A stretch of 64,000 nucleotides of DNA from assembly GCF_014652515.1 (NCBI RefSeq), contig NZ_BMYY01000005.1, forward strand, positions 1-64,000. Direction: 5' to 3'. The notes under the pieces were generated by a model that saw nothing but the letters and a program-made list of their open reading frames with translations, did no database searches and was not told where the DNA came from. The position numbers and the translations under genes were made by a program. This stretch comes from Bacterioplanes sanyensis (GTDB taxonomy: Bacteria > Pseudomonadota > Gammaproteobacteria > Pseudomonadales > Oceanobacteraceae). Positions 15,494 through 25,194 of this stretch are shown here, in pieces (within the stretch, counting starts at the first letter, position 1; each line of letters starts with the position of its first letter).

Positions 15494-17668
15494 TCAAGAG
15501 GCGTAAAAACTGCCACCGGTTTCTGCCAGCTCACGTACTAGGTGCGGTACGCGAAAGCGATCACCATAGTTTTGCACCAGCGCATCGGCACGGGCAATAA
15601 AGGCGTCAAAGCCTTCGATGGTTTCGACAAACGACAAAATCCCTCCGGTGTGCGGAGCAAAGCCCCAGCCATAAATCGAGCCGATGTCGACTTCGTGAGG
15701 CTGGCTGATCACGCCTTCGGATACGCAGTGGAGCGCCTCAACCGCCTGGGCATAGAGTAAGCGCTGCATCACCTGTTCGACTTCGGGTTGCGTCGCTGCA
15801 GGGACGAATGCCTCACTCAAGCCTGGCCACAGGGCTTTGTCTTCGCCGGCGGGGTAATCATAAAAACCGCGGCCCGCTTTTTTGCCAATGCGATCGGCGT
15901 GATGAACCATAAAATCCACCACCTCATCGCCTGGATGCGGTGTATAAGCATCGCCTAAATCCGCTTGAGTTTGGCGGGCAATGCGATCCATCAACTCCAT
16001 CGACACTTCATCACTGAGTGCCAAAGGTCCTACCGGCATGCCTGCCATTTTGCCTGCGTTTTCAATTAAAGCGGGCGCCACGCCTTCGCTTAACAATGCC
16101 ATGCCTTCCAGCACGTAGGTTTTAAAGACTCTGGAAGTGTAAAAACCACGGCTATCGTTGACCACAATCGGGGTTTTGCGCAGTTGCTGCACAAAATCCA
16201 ACGCCCAGGCCACACTTTGCTGCGAGGTTTTTTCACCGACGATGATTTCTACCAATGGCATTTTATCGACCGGCGAAAAGAAATGCAGACCAATAAACTG
16301 CTCCGGCCGCTGACAGGCGTCAGCCAAACTGGTGATGGGCAAAGTTGAAGTGTTCGATGCCATTAAAGCATCGCTGCCAAGCACAGCTTCAGCCTTGGCG
16401 GTGACCTCGGCTTTAATGTGTCTGTCTTCAAACACGGCTTCAATGACCAGGTCACAGCCGGCTAAATCATTAAAATCGGTGGTGGGTAAAATACGTGCGA
16501 GCTGCGCGTCTACTTTTTCTTGGCTGGTTTTGCCGCGCGCCAAACGTTTTTTCAGCAGTTTTTCGCTGTAGGCTTTGCCTTGTTCGGCCTGATTTTGATC
16601 CGTATCGAGCAGCACCACGCCTAGGCCACCTAAGGATGCACTGTAGGCAATGCCAGCCCCCATCATGCCAGCGCCTAAAATACCGATTTTGGTAAACTGA
16701 CGTTTTTCAATATTCACGGGGCGATGCTTGAGTTTATTGACCTGTTGCAAGCCCGTAAAAAACGTACGGATCAGTGCTTTCGCCTGATCGGACAACAACA
16801 GCCGAACAAAGCCACGCGTTTCAATCGCCAGCCCTTGATCAAACGGTACCTGACAGCCTTCATAAACGGCCTCCAATATGGCCTGCGGTGCCGCATAGTT
16901 GCCGTAGGTTTTTTTCCGCAACATCGCCTCAGCGCCCATAAAGGTTTGCGCGACCTTGGCCGACTGCACTTCGCCTCCCGGCATGCGAAATTTACTGCGC
17001 TTGTTGTTTAGGCCGACGTCCCAAGGCTGCAACGCTTGTGGGTTATCCAATAACCATTGACGCGCAGCGGGCAATAATTGCTCAGGCTCGACCACCTCAT
17101 CAATGATGCCAGCGGCTTGGGCCTGAGCCGGCCCTACCTGAGTGGCTTGCATAAGCCAAGGCAATGCTTTTTCGATGCCTAACATGCGCGGCAAACGCTG
17201 GGTGCCGCCGGCGCCGGGCAATAAGCCCAAATTCACTTCCGGAAAACCAAAGCGTGCCTTGGCTTGGTTAGCGGCAATGCGATGATGACAGGCCAGCGCC
17301 AGCTCTAAGCCACCGCCCAGCGCCGTGCCATTCAGGGCGGCGACAAAGGGTTTGCCTGCCGTTTCCATCTTGCGCATAACGCCATGAATGCGCTGAATAA
17401 AAGCCGATAATTGCTCAGCGTCTTGCTGCCAATCGCCGCTTTTCATGGTGAGAATTTCTTTTAAATTAGCGCCGACCACAAAATCCGTTTTGCCAGAAGT
17501 CAGAATGACGCCTTTGACGCTATCATCACTAATGACTTCATCGACGATGTTGGCCAACGACTCCACCGCCTGTTGCGACATAGAGTTCACTGGCGCTTCG
17601 CTGTCGTTCCAAATCAGGGTGGCTATGCCATCATGGTCGACCTGATAACTCATCATTGCTGCTGTCAT
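15494..17668 (-). CDS. Bifunctional enoyl-CoA hydratase/3-hydroxyacyl-CoA dehydrogenase
   Basis: A 724-residue FadB/FadJ-like alpha subunit. The N-terminal crotonase half has the oxyanion-hole motifs (NGTALGGGLELALACHHR, LLPGAGGTQRL). The NAD-binding half begins with the Rossmann motif GILGAGMMGAGIAY near residue 315, followed by FFSPVDKMPLVEI. Together they hydrate and oxidise acyl-CoA in beta-oxidation. ATG 17668 is preferred because AGGGG lies 7 bases upstream and the thiolase stop is 10 bases away; an earlier ATG at 17716 lies inside the thiolase gene. FadJ-like rather than classic FadB by sequence order; exact orthology unproven. Confidence 0.9.
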   Translation of the reverse strand: MTAAMMSYQVDHDGIATLIWNDSEAPVNSMSQQAVESLANIVDEVISDDSVKGVILTSGKTDFVVGANLKEILTMKSGDWQQDAEQLSAFIQRIHGVMRKMETAGKPFVAALNGTALGGGLELALACHHRIAANQAKARFGFPEVNLGLLPGAGGTQRLPRMLGIEKALPWLMQATQVGPAQAQAAGIIDEVVEPEQLLPAARQWLLDNPQALQPWDVGLNNKRSKFRMPGGEVQSAKVAQTFMGAEAMLRKKTYGNYAAPQAILEAVYEGCQVPFDQGLAIETRGFVRLLLSDQAKALIRTFFTGLQQVNKLKHRPVNIEKRQFTKIGILGAGMMGAGIAYSASLGGLGVVLLDTDQNQAEQGKAYSEKLLKKRLARGKTSQEKVDAQLARILPTTDFNDLAGCDLVIEAVFEDRHIKAEVTAKAEAVLGSDALMASNTSTLPITSLADACQRPEQFIGLHFFSPVDKMPLVEIIVGEKTSQQSVAWALDFVQQLRKTPIVVNDSRGFYTSRVFKTYVLEGMALLSEGVAPALIENAGKMAGMPVGPLALSDEVSMELMDRIARQTQADLGDAYTPHPGDEVVDFMVHHADRIGKKAGRGFYDYPAGEDKALWPGLSEAFVPAATQPEVEQVMQRLLYAQAVEALHCVSEGVISQPHEVDIGSIYGWGFAPHTGGILSFVETIEGFDAFIARADALVQNYGDRFRVPHLVRELAETGGSFYAS

Positions 17669-17678
17669 CGCTCTTCCC

Positions 17679-18884
17679 CTAAACCCGTTCAATAATGGTG
17701 GCGGTACCCATGCCACCGCCGACGCATAGCGTAATCAATGCAGTTTGCTGATCGCGCCGCTCAAGTTCATCTAACACCGTGCCCAAAATCATGGCGCCGG
17801 TAGCCCCCAGTGGATGCCCCATGGCAATGGCACCGCCGTTAACATTGATATCGCTGTGATCAATGTTCATGTCTTGCATAAACTTCAGCACTACTGAGGC
17901 AAAGGCTTCGTTAAGCTCCCATAAATCAATATCAGTGGCGTCCATACCGGCGTTTTTTAAGGCCTTGTGAGCACTCGGTGCAGGGCCGGTGAGCATGATG
18001 GTGGGCTCTGAGCCGATGGATGCGGCGCTGCGAATACGCGCGCGCGGTGTTAACCCCAGTGCTTTACCGGCTTCTGCGCTGCCTATTAATACCGCCGCCG
18101 CACCATCCACAATGCCGGATGAATTACCGGCATGATGCACGTGCTGTATTTTTTCAACCTGCGGATACACTTGCTGGGCAACGGCGTCGAAGCCCAGCTC
18201 ACCGGGCGCAGCAAAAGACGGTTTTAACTGCGCTAAATCTGCCAGGGTAACGCCCGGTCGCATGTGCTCATCTTGTGCTAATAACACCTGCCCCAAGCTG
18301 TCGTGCACCGGCATCACCGAGCGCGCAAAATAACCTTGCTGCCAGGCGTGCTGGGCCCGACGCTGAGACTCAACGGCATAGCTATCGACATCGGTGCGGC
18401 TAAAACCATTTAACGTAGCGATTAAATCGGCAGAAATACCCTGCGGCACAAAGGACAACTGATGGGTCACACTGGGGTCGGTGTAATAAGCACCGCCGCC
18501 CGAGCCCATAGGCACGCGCGACATGCTTTCAACGCCGCCGCCAATGGTTAGCCAAGCCTCACCGGCTTTGACTTTGGCAGCGGCCACATTAACAGCCTCA
18601 AGGCCTGAGGCACAAAAACGGCTGACCACAGTGCCCGCCGCTTGTTGGTGATAGCCCGCCATCAGCACCGCCGTGCGAGCAATATCAGCGCCTTGCTCCA
18701 TCACCGGCTCAACACAGCCCAATACCACATCGTCTAATTGGGAGGTATCCAGTTGGTGGCGCTGTTGCAGTTGCTGTAATAACCCGGCCATTAGTTTTAC
18801 CGGTGTTATTGGGTGCAAACTGCCATCGGCTTTGCCGCGACCGCGCGGTGTGCGAATGGCATCAAAAATATAGGCGTCCGTCAT
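17679..18884 (-). CDS. Acetyl-CoA C-acyltransferase (thiolase)
   Basis: A 401-residue thiolase. The acylated cysteine lies in [14 protein letters not shown] (about 90), and the C-terminal signatures are [18 protein letters not shown] with the catalytic His and [11 protein letters not shown] with the second Cys. It cleaves 3-ketoacyl-CoA to acetyl-CoA, the last beta-oxidation step, as the beta subunit partner of the adjacent FadJ-like protein. GGGAAG upstream supports ATG 18884. It is in tight series between the acyl-CoA dehydrogenase and FadJ-like genes. Confidence 0.92.
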   Translation of the reverse strand: MTDAYIFDAIRTPRGRGKADGSLHPITPVKLMAGLLQQLQQRHQLDTSQLDDVVLGCVEPVMEQGADIARTAVLMAGYHQQAAGTVVSRFCASGLEAVNVAAAKVKAGEAWLTIGGGVESMSRVPMGSGGGAYYTDPSVTHQLSFVPQGISADLIATLNGFSRTDVDSYAVESQRRAQHAWQQGYFARSVMPVHDSLGQVLLAQDEHMRPGVTLADLAQLKPSFAAPGELGFDAVAQQVYPQVEKIQHVHHAGNSSGIVDGAAAVLIGSAEAGKALGLTPRARIRSAASIGSEPTIMLTGPAPSAHKALKNAGMDATDIDLWELNEAFASVVLKFMQDMNIDHSDINVNGGAIAMGHPLGATGAMILGTVLDELERRDQQTALITLCVGGGMGTATIIERV

Positions 18885-18894
18885 AATGCTTCCC

Positions 18895-20031
18895 TTAAAG
18901 GCTGCGCGAAATAATTTCTTTCATAATTTCTGAGGTACCGGCATAAATACGCTGCACGCGCGCATCGGCATAGGCACGTGCCACTGGGTATTCCCACATA
19001 TAGCCGTAACCCCCATGGAGCTGTACGCATTCATCGATGATGCGACATTGCGCCTCTGTGGCCCACAGTTTTACTGACGCCGCTGCCTCAACGGATAGCT
19101 GCCCCTGACAATGCAGCTCCAAACAGCGGTCAACGTAGGTTTGCGTCACTTCTAGCTCGGTTAGAATTTCGGCCAGTTTAAAGCGCGTATTTTGCAGCGC
19201 GGCGATGGGCTTACCGAATGCCTTGCGCTCCTTAACGTAATCAAGGGTGGCGTCATAGCAAGCACGTGCCGCCGCAGCAGCAATAATGGCAACGCTTAAG
19301 CGCTCTTGGGGCAACTCTTGCATTAAATAAATAAAGCCTGCGTTTTCTTGGCCCAGCAAATTGGTTTGCGGCACGCGTACGTTGTCGAAAAATAACTCCG
19401 ACGTATCTTGGGCTTTCATGCCGACTTTATCGAGGTTTTGTCCGCGCTGAAAACCAGCGCGATCGCCCTCCACCAAAAATAAGCTAACGCCCTTGGCACC
19501 GGCACTGCTATCAGTTTTGGCCACCACAATGACCAGGTCAGCCAACTGCCCGTTGGTAATAAAGGTCTTTGAGCCGTTGATAATGTAATCATCGCCGTCT
19601 TTTATGGCGGTGGTGCGCACACCGGCCAAATCTGAGCCAGCGCCTGGTTCTGTCATGGCAATGGCGGTAATGACGTCGCCGGCGGCCATTTTCGGTAGCC
19701 AATGCTGTTTTTGCTGCTCACTGCCGTAGTGCAAGATATACGGTGCAACAATATCTGAGTGCAGAGAAAAACCCGGCCCAGAAGCAAATACATAACCTTG
19801 CTCTTCAATGGCGATGGCAGAATAGCGAAAATCGACATTACTGCCGCCGTACTCTTCTGGCAAATGCGTGCATAAAATGCCCGCGTCACCGGCTTTTTTC
19901 CAAGCCTCACGCGAGATATGGCCCTGCTTTTCCCACTCATCATGGTAAGGGGCCACTTCGCGCTGCATAAATTTGCGCACCGCGTCGCGAAACATGTCGT
20001 GCTCTTGGTTGTACACACTGCGTGGAATCAT
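18895..20031 (-). CDS. Acyl-CoA dehydrogenase
   Basis: A 378-residue FAD enzyme introducing the alpha-beta double bond into acyl-CoA. The family signatures are present: [13 protein letters not shown] (FAD and substrate contact), the internal [16 protein letters not shown] segment, and the C-terminal [16 protein letters not shown] with [12 protein letters not shown]. The catalytic base is the Glu of the [10 protein letters not shown] motif, as in short- and medium-chain enzymes. AAGGA before ATG 20031 fits. Operon with the thiolase and FadJ-like genes; chain-length preference cannot be read from sequence. Confidence 0.92.
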   Translation of the reverse strand: MIPRSVYNQEHDMFRDAVRKFMQREVAPYHDEWEKQGHISREAWKKAGDAGILCTHLPEEYGGSNVDFRYSAIAIEEQGYVFASGPGFSLHSDIVAPYILHYGSEQQKQHWLPKMAAGDVITAIAMTEPGAGSDLAGVRTTAIKDGDDYIINGSKTFITNGQLADLVIVVAKTDSSAGAKGVSLFLVEGDRAGFQRGQNLDKVGMKAQDTSELFFDNVRVPQTNLLGQENAGFIYLMQELPQERLSVAIIAAAAARACYDATLDYVKERKAFGKPIAALQNTRFKLAEILTELEVTQTYVDRCLELHCQGQLSVEAAASVKLWATEAQCRIIDECVQLHGGYGYMWEYPVARAYADARVQRIYAGTSEIMKEIISRSL

Positions 20032-20073
20032 ATTGTTATCCTTATTATTTAATTGAATTTTACTGCATTGGTA

Positions 20074-21276
20074 CTATGAGACACGCACAACGCCCTGCTG
20101 TTGCCACTGATCAATGTCGGCATCGGTTATGCCAATTTCTTGCAAGATTGCCCGGCTGTGCTCGCCTTGCAGCGGGCCGCCGCCACTGGCACAAAAACGC
20201 TCGCCGGAAAATGCAAACGCCGAGGCCGGCACTTGCCAGCGTTGCCCAGCCTGATTATTCAGCTGATGAATCATTTCCCGCGCTAAAAGCTGTGGGTGCT
20301 CAAACGCTTCAGCGGTAGTAAGAACGGGCGTCGCGCAACAATCGGCATCCACTAACTGCTCGCGCCAGTAAGACTGTGGTTGGCTGGCAAATAGCGCGGC
20401 CACTTGCTGGCGCAACTCTTCAGCCGCGGCGCCAACGTCCTGATAGCGCTCGATCCATTGCGGCCGCTTAACCGCCTCACAAAAACGCTGCCAAAACTTC
20501 AGCTCCAACGCGGCCAGAGCCATATAGCGCCCGTCTGCAGTGGCATACAGGTCGTAGCAGGGTCGCTGGCCGGTGAGCATGTCTTTGCCACGCGCTGCTG
20601 TGCGCCCAGTAAGATTCACCATAGATAACGGTATAATATGATTGGCAAAAGCGCAGTCGGTCATGGCGATGTCTAAATAGCATCCCTCGGGCGACTCTCC
20701 ACGCAGCTGCTGCTGTAGCCGCCCGACTAAGGCCGCCAAAATAGCCATGGCGGCACTCAGGGCACCGCCAGCAATGTCGGCTATTTGAAAGTTACTCAAC
20801 GCGGGGGGCTGGCCTGCTTGCCCGCTTTGCTCTAATACACCGCTGATGGCGCAGTAGTTCATATCGTGGCCGGCCAACTGTGCCCAAGGGCCGGTTTGGC
20901 CGTACCCCGTCAGCGAGCACATCACTAGACCAGGGCGCTGGGCTTTAAGGCTGTCAAAATCCAACCCCAACCGTTGCATCACACCCGGTCGAAAACTCTC
21001 CAGCACCACATCGGCGCTGTGCAGCAACCGCAAAAACAACGCCCGGCCCTGCTCTTGGCTTAAATCCAGGCTAATGGACTCTTTATTGGCATTAAGTACA
21101 TCAAATACCGGATTAATCTGACCCGCTGGCATACCCAAGTGGCGCACATAATCGCCAGCACGGGTGTCTTCTACCTTAATAATGCGCGCGCCCATATCGC
21201 GCAAATGCATGCTGCACAGGGGGCCTGGCAGTAAACGTGAGCAATCAAGAACTGTCATACCTGACAACGGCAGCAT
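20074..21276 (-). CDS. CaiB/BaiF family CoA-transferase
   Basis: A 400-residue class III CoA-transferase. The N-terminus LPLSGMTVLDCSRLLPGPLCSMHLRDMGA and the KVEDTRAGD segment are typical, and the catalytic Asp lies in LAGHDMNYCAISG. The GxGxxG-like region and CPYDLYATADGRY-type segment agree with alpha-methylacyl-CoA racemase/CoA-transferase relatives. It may activate an acid by CoA transfer or racemise methyl-branched acyl-CoA before beta-oxidation. ATG 21276 has GGAG 6 bases upstream. First gene of the minus-strand catabolic operon; substrate unknown. Confidence 0.85.
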   Translation of the reverse strand: MLPLSGMTVLDCSRLLPGPLCSMHLRDMGARIIKVEDTRAGDYVRHLGMPAGQINPVFDVLNANKESISLDLSQEQGRALFLRLLHSADVVLESFRPGVMQRLGLDFDSLKAQRPGLVMCSLTGYGQTGPWAQLAGHDMNYCAISGVLEQSGQAGQPPALSNFQIADIAGGALSAAMAILAALVGRLQQQLRGESPEGCYLDIAMTDCAFANHIIPLSMVNLTGRTAARGKDMLTGQRPCYDLYATADGRYMALAALELKFWQRFCEAVKRPQWIERYQDVGAAAEELRQQVAALFASQPQSYWREQLVDADCCATPVLTTAEAFEHPQLLAREMIHQLNNQAGQRWQVPASAFAFSGERFCASGGGPLQGEHSRAILQEIGITDADIDQWQQQGVVRVS

Positions 21277-21633
21277 GTCCCACTCCAATCGTTATTTTTA
21301 TCGTGAGGTCACGCTACTGCCCTCAACCCGCTGTCACAAGGTGGGATATGTGCAACTTTAGTGGCCAATCTGCTCAGCAATGACCACCCAAGTTAATCCA
21401 ACTGATCATTCCTACCACCAATGTCCTAAGCGAAATAACCATGGAGCAGGTGTTTATCCCTGGATTTGTCCCGAATTGCCCTATAATGGACAGTGCATGG
21501 AGCATCGCAGACTGGGTCAGGAGTGATTCTGTGGTATCTGACCCTACGAGCATCGTCTGCCCTGAACTGTCGCGCAGTGTTTCAGTCGCGCTGGCAGAGC
21601 ACTATTTCCAGTTTGACTCCACAGGAGACAGTT
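21277..21633. other. Divergent intergenic region of the acyl-CoA cluster
   Basis: The 357-base gap between the CoA-transferase and SDR genes should hold promoters in both directions. On the plus strand there is a perfect -10 hexamer TATAAT (21482-21487) with no clear -35. An inverted repeat follows it (listed separately). A plus-strand frame in phase with the SDR gene is open from 21493, but its translation shows no family resemblance. Confidence 0.45.
21514..21544 (+). promoter_or_regulatory. Inverted repeat GGGTCAG-N17-CTGACCC, possible operator
   Basis: Perfect 7-base arms (21514-21520 and 21538-21544) lie about 27 bases downstream of the TATAAT at 21482 and 90 bases upstream of the SDR start. 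The position suits a repressor site that would block early elongation. No T-run follows, which argues against a terminator. Confidence 0.35.
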
Positions 21634-22392
21634 ATGAACTTAACCAATAAAGTCGTCGCCATTACCGGCGGTGGCCAAGGGCTCGGCCGCGCCATGGCCG
21701 TTTATCTGGCTAAAAAAGGTGCCAAAATCGCTGTGATCGACATCGATCAGGAGCATATGGAAGAGACCTGCAGACTGGCCGCTGAGGCCGGTGGCGAAGC
21801 CGCCAGTTTTGTCTGCAACGTGGCCGAAGAGACGCAAGTCGAAGAGACCTTCAGCGCCATTGTGCAACAAATGGGCGGTTTGCATGGCCTTGTGAATAAC
21901 GCCGGTATTTTGCGTGATGGCCTGATGGTCAAAGCCAAAGACGGCGTTATCAGCAAGATGTCACTGGCGCACTGGCAAGCCGTTATCGACGTTAACCTCA
22001 CTGGGGTTTTCCTCTGTGGCCGCGAAGCCGCTGTGCACATGATTGAAGGCGGTGAAGGCGGTTGTATTATTAATATTTCTTCCATTTCTCGTGCTGGCAA
22101 TATGGGGCAAAGCAACTACTCTGCGGCCAAAGCAGGGGGCGCCAGTTTGGCGGTGGTGTGGGCCAAGGAGCTGGCACGCTACGGTATTCGCGCTAACGCC
22201 ATTGCGCCTGGCTTTATTGCCACAGACATGACCGCCGGCATGAAACCCGAGGCACTGGAAAAGATGACTGCTGGTATTCCCGCCAAGCGCATGGGACAAC
22301 CTGAGGAAATTGCCCACACCGTGGCTTACCTGCTGGAGAACGACTACGTCTCAGGTCGAGTCGTTGAAGTCGACGGCGGCTTGCGTCTGTAA
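21634..22392 (+). CDS. SDR-family oxidoreductase (FabG/HSD17B-like)
   Basis: A 252-residue classical short-chain dehydrogenase. It has the cofactor motif ITGGGQGLGRA (TGxxxGxG), NNAG (LVNNAGILRDG), catalytic Ser in NISSISRAG and YSAAK with Tyr and Lys. The Asp after the second strand (VIDIDQEH) suggests NAD rather than NADP. It probably reduces or oxidises a 3-oxo or 3-hydroxyacyl group. AGGAG 6 bases before ATG 21634 fixes the start. Divergent from the beta-oxidation-like operon, so likely part of the same pathway. Confidence 0.88.
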   Translation: MNLTNKVVAITGGGQGLGRAMAVYLAKKGAKIAVIDIDQEHMEETCRLAAEAGGEAASFVCNVAEETQVEETFSAIVQQMGGLHGLVNNAGILRDGLMVKAKDGVISKMSLAHWQAVIDVNLTGVFLCGREAAVHMIEGGEGGCIINISSISRAGNMGQSNYSAAKAGGASLAVVWAKELARYGIRANAIAPGFIATDMTAGMKPEALEKMTAGIPAKRMGQPEEIAHTVAYLLENDYVSGRVVEVDGGLRL

Positions 22393-22404
22393 TTTCCCTA
22401 ATCT

Positions 22405-23019
22405 TCACACCGTATACTTGGCTTGCAACTGCTGCATCGCCGCCAGACCGCCATACTGTTGGCTGTCTGGCGGCGCCACCCGTCCATCCACCATGCTGAC
22501 CGTCGACGGCTGTGCGGTAACTCTCATCATTTGATCCACCAGCCATTGATTGGCCGCTTCTTCGCTGGCGCCGTTGTTGAGCATTTGCTCGCGCTGCTGG
22601 TGCAACTGCTGAACTTTACGAAAGGTGTGCACCATTTCGGTTTTAACAAAGCCTTGCTGCAATTCTGAATCCTGCTCAAACAGCGCCTCTATGCGAGATT
22701 TATCTGGATGGTCACCTTTAACCAATACTTTGCCCTCGCCGTTGATGGTGAGGTCGATTTTACCGGACCAATCAATGCCAGCTTTGGTCATGGCGCGGCG
22801 AAAATCTTGCTGAAATAGGTCAACGTCCGCCTGGGTGGGCAGGGCCAGCTCTGGCAACACCAAGGCCGCAGACTGCTCGATATCGGCGGCAACGTTTGGC
22901 CGCTGCAGGCTAACCGTGTCCACCGATGCTGAAGCTTTGCTGGCCGGCGGCTGAGTTTGCTCGATTGGCTTAGGGTTTAGGCTCTGCCATGCAGTGCTGG
23001 CACTCAAGCGATCTATCAT
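22405..23019 (-). CDS. Conserved-looking hypothetical protein
   Basis: A 204-residue soluble protein without signal peptide. The N-terminal 50 residues are Ser/Pro/Ala/Gln-rich and probably disordered. The rest is predicted mainly helical, with a beta segment GKIDLTINGEGKVLVKGDH that resembles the short conserved motif seen in some proteobacterial hypothetical proteins. I recognise no named family. GAGGA before ATG 23019 supports the start. It is convergent with the SDR gene (12-base gap) and divergent from the alkyltransferase-like gene. Confidence 0.65.
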   Translation of the reverse strand: MIDRLSASTAWQSLNPKPIEQTQPPASKASASVDTVSLQRPNVAADIEQSAALVLPELALPTQADVDLFQQDFRRAMTKAGIDWSGKIDLTINGEGKVLVKGDHPDKSRIEALFEQDSELQQGFVKTEMVHTFRKVQQLHQQREQMLNNGASEEAANQWLVDQMMRVTAQPSTVSMVDGRVAPPDSQQYGGLAAMQQLQAKYTV

Positions 23020-23103
23020 AGTGTCTTCCTCTGACCGATATTTCTGCTACTGTCCTCCCTTACGCAGCTTTTGTACCAATCAGCAAAGTTCACAGCGAAG
23101 TTC

Positions 23104-23403
23104 ATGCACACGGTTTCTCCTCAACAGCGCCTTTACACCGCCCTTGCTGCGATTCCTGCAGGCTCGGTTGTCACTTATGGGCAACTGGCTGAACTGTGTG
23201 GCTGGCCACGGCGAGCGCGGTGGGTCGGTCAACAACTCAAGCAACTGCCCGCAGATACCACCTTGCCGTGGCATCGAGTGATTAATGCGGCAGGGCACAT
23301 CAGTTCGCCCAAGGCTGATGAGCAAAGACGACGCTTGCAGGTCGATGGTGTAGAAGTGGCGGACAATGGCCGTATCGATTTAAAGCGCTATCAATGGCGT
23401 TAA
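23104..23403 (+). CDS. Alkyltransferase-like protein (ATL)
   Basis: A 99-residue MGMT-like DNA-binding domain: QRLYTALAAIPAGSVVTYGQLAELCG (DNA-recognition helix region), then PWHRVINAAGHIS. In true O6-alkylguanine transferases this motif is PCHR; the reactive Cys is replaced by Trp here, the hallmark of ATL proteins. Known ATLs bind O6-alkylguanine without repairing it and flag the lesion for nucleotide excision repair. Start chosen at ATG 23104; an upstream TTG is possible. Stands alone between unrelated genes. Confidence 0.85.
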   Translation: MHTVSPQQRLYTALAAIPAGSVVTYGQLAELCGWPRRARWVGQQLKQLPADTTLPWHRVINAAGHISSPKADEQRRRLQVDGVEVADNGRIDLKRYQWR

Positions 23404-23635
23404 ATTCTGGTGGCGTCGATTCACCCGATGCTAGTCAGGTATTTATAGATGATGGCTCTATCCTGCCGTCGGCAATTAAGCCAAGGCATGGCGCAGCCTT
23501 CATTGACTCACTGAGTTGCCAATCAGCTAAGTCTCTTGCTTAGACACCCCATAAATTTGACAGACAATCACCTGTTGAACAGCGATGACATCCGTCACAG
23601 TGACAGCATCTAAAATAACAACAGGAATGCCCCTT

Positions 23636-25138
23636 ATGGCCACTGAATATTTCGACGTAATCATTATTGGCGCCGGGCTGTCGGGCATCGGCGCCGCGTG
23701 CCATTTAAAGAAAGACTGCCCACAAAAAACCTTCGCGATTCTCGAAGGGCGTCAGGCCATTGGCGGGACCTGGGATTTATTTCGCTACCCAGGCATTCGC
23801 TCAGATTCCGATATGTTTACCCTAGGCTACGAGTTCAAGCCTTGGACTAAGCGCAAAGGCATTGCCGACGGTGCAGATATTCGCGACTACATTCGTGAAG
23901 CGGCCACGGAGCACCAGATAGAACCTCACATTCGCTTTAGCCAAACGGTCAAAGCCGCACGTTACGACAGCCAGAAAGCACGCTGGACGTTAGATGTAAA
24001 ACAACAGGACGGCACAGTTAAACAGTACCAGTGCCATTTTTTAATGAGTTGCACCGGCTATTACAGCTATGAAGAAGGCTTTACACCTGAGTTTGCTGGC
24101 AAAGAGGAGTTTTCTGGCGATGTCATTCACCCGCAGCAATGGCCTGAAAACTACGACTACGAAAACAAGAAAGTGGTCGTTATTGGTAGCGGCGCAACAG
24201 CGGTTACCTTAGTCCCAGCCATGACTGATAAAGCGGCACACGTGACCATGCTGCAACGCTCACCATCGTATGTCATCACAGTGCCACAGCAAGATGTGAT
24301 GGTGACTGCACTGCGCAAACTGCTGCCTGAAAAGTGGGCCTATCGAATCATTCGCGGCCGCAATGTATCGATCACCCTAGGGATTTATCGCTTTTGCAAA
24401 GGCTTTCCACAAGCGGCGCGAAAATTTCTGCAATGGACGGTCAAAAAGCAATTGCCTCGCGGCTTTGATCTAAGCCATTTCAAGCCGAAGTATAACCCTT
24501 GGGATGAGCGTTTATGTGCCGTACCTGACGGCGATATGTTTAAAGCCATTCAGCAGGGCAAAGCTTCAGTTGTGACCGATCACATTGATCGATTTAACGA
24601 AAAAGGCATCTTATTAAAATCTGGCAAGCAACTGGAAGCGGACACCATCATCACCGCGACGGGTTTGAAGGTGCAAATGCTGGGCAATATGGACGTCAGC
24701 ATTGATGGCCAGCCATTTGTGCCCAATCAAAGCATGAGCTATCGCGGTGTGATGTTTGAGAACCTGCCCAACATGGCCATGGTGTTTGGCTATACCAACG
24801 CCTCTTGGACGTTAAAAGCCGATTTAATTTCTCGCTTTGTCTGTCGATTATTGAACCACATGGAAGCCACCGGCAAGCAACAAGTGGTTCCGATAAATGA
24901 TAATCCGAACATCGAAAAGCGCCCGTTTATCGACATGCAATCCGGCTATATTAGTCGCATTCGCGAGCAACTTCCGAAGCAAGGCTCCATTCGCCCCTGG
25001 AAGTTATATCAAAACTATTTTCTAGATATGTCACTGCTGCGCTTGGCCAGCTTAGATGACCCAGCGTTGGAATACAGCAGCCCTGAAAGCGCTCCTCACC
25101 ACGCATCTGAGCAGCAGCCATCGCAATCTATGCCGTGA
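23636..25138 (+). CDS. FAD-dependent Baeyer-Villiger-type monooxygenase
   Basis: A 500-residue flavin monooxygenase. It has an N-terminal FAD Rossmann motif VIIIGAGLSGIGAACHL, GGTWDLFRYPGIRSDSD, a second dinucleotide motif VVIGSGATAV, and between them FSGDVIHPQQWP, which matches the Baeyer-Villiger fingerprint FxGxxxHxxxWP. Relatives insert oxygen next to ketone carbonyls using NADPH and oxygen. The substrate is unknown; its nearness to an SDR and acyl-CoA catabolism genes would suit ketone or terpenoid degradation. ATG 23636 has AGGA 9 bases upstream; ATG 23627 is too close to that site. Confidence 0.88.
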   Translation: MATEYFDVIIIGAGLSGIGAACHLKKDCPQKTFAILEGRQAIGGTWDLFRYPGIRSDSDMFTLGYEFKPWTKRKGIADGADIRDYIREAATEHQIEPHIRFSQTVKAARYDSQKARWTLDVKQQDGTVKQYQCHFLMSCTGYYSYEEGFTPEFAGKEEFSGDVIHPQQWPENYDYENKKVVVIGSGATAVTLVPAMTDKAAHVTMLQRSPSYVITVPQQDVMVTALRKLLPEKWAYRIIRGRNVSITLGIYRFCKGFPQAARKFLQWTVKKQLPRGFDLSHFKPKYNPWDERLCAVPDGDMFKAIQQGKASVVTDHIDRFNEKGILLKSGKQLEADTIITATGLKVQMLGNMDVSIDGQPFVPNQSMSYRGVMFENLPNMAMVFGYTNASWTLKADLISRFVCRLLNHMEATGKQQVVPINDNPNIEKRPFIDMQSGYISRIREQLPKQGSIRPWKLYQNYFLDMSLLRLASLDDPALEYSSPESAPHHASEQQPSQSMP

Positions 25139-25194
25139 ATTCTGCCAGCCACCATGCTAGCCTGCCTGCATAGTCAGCAACCCGTGCCACCACT

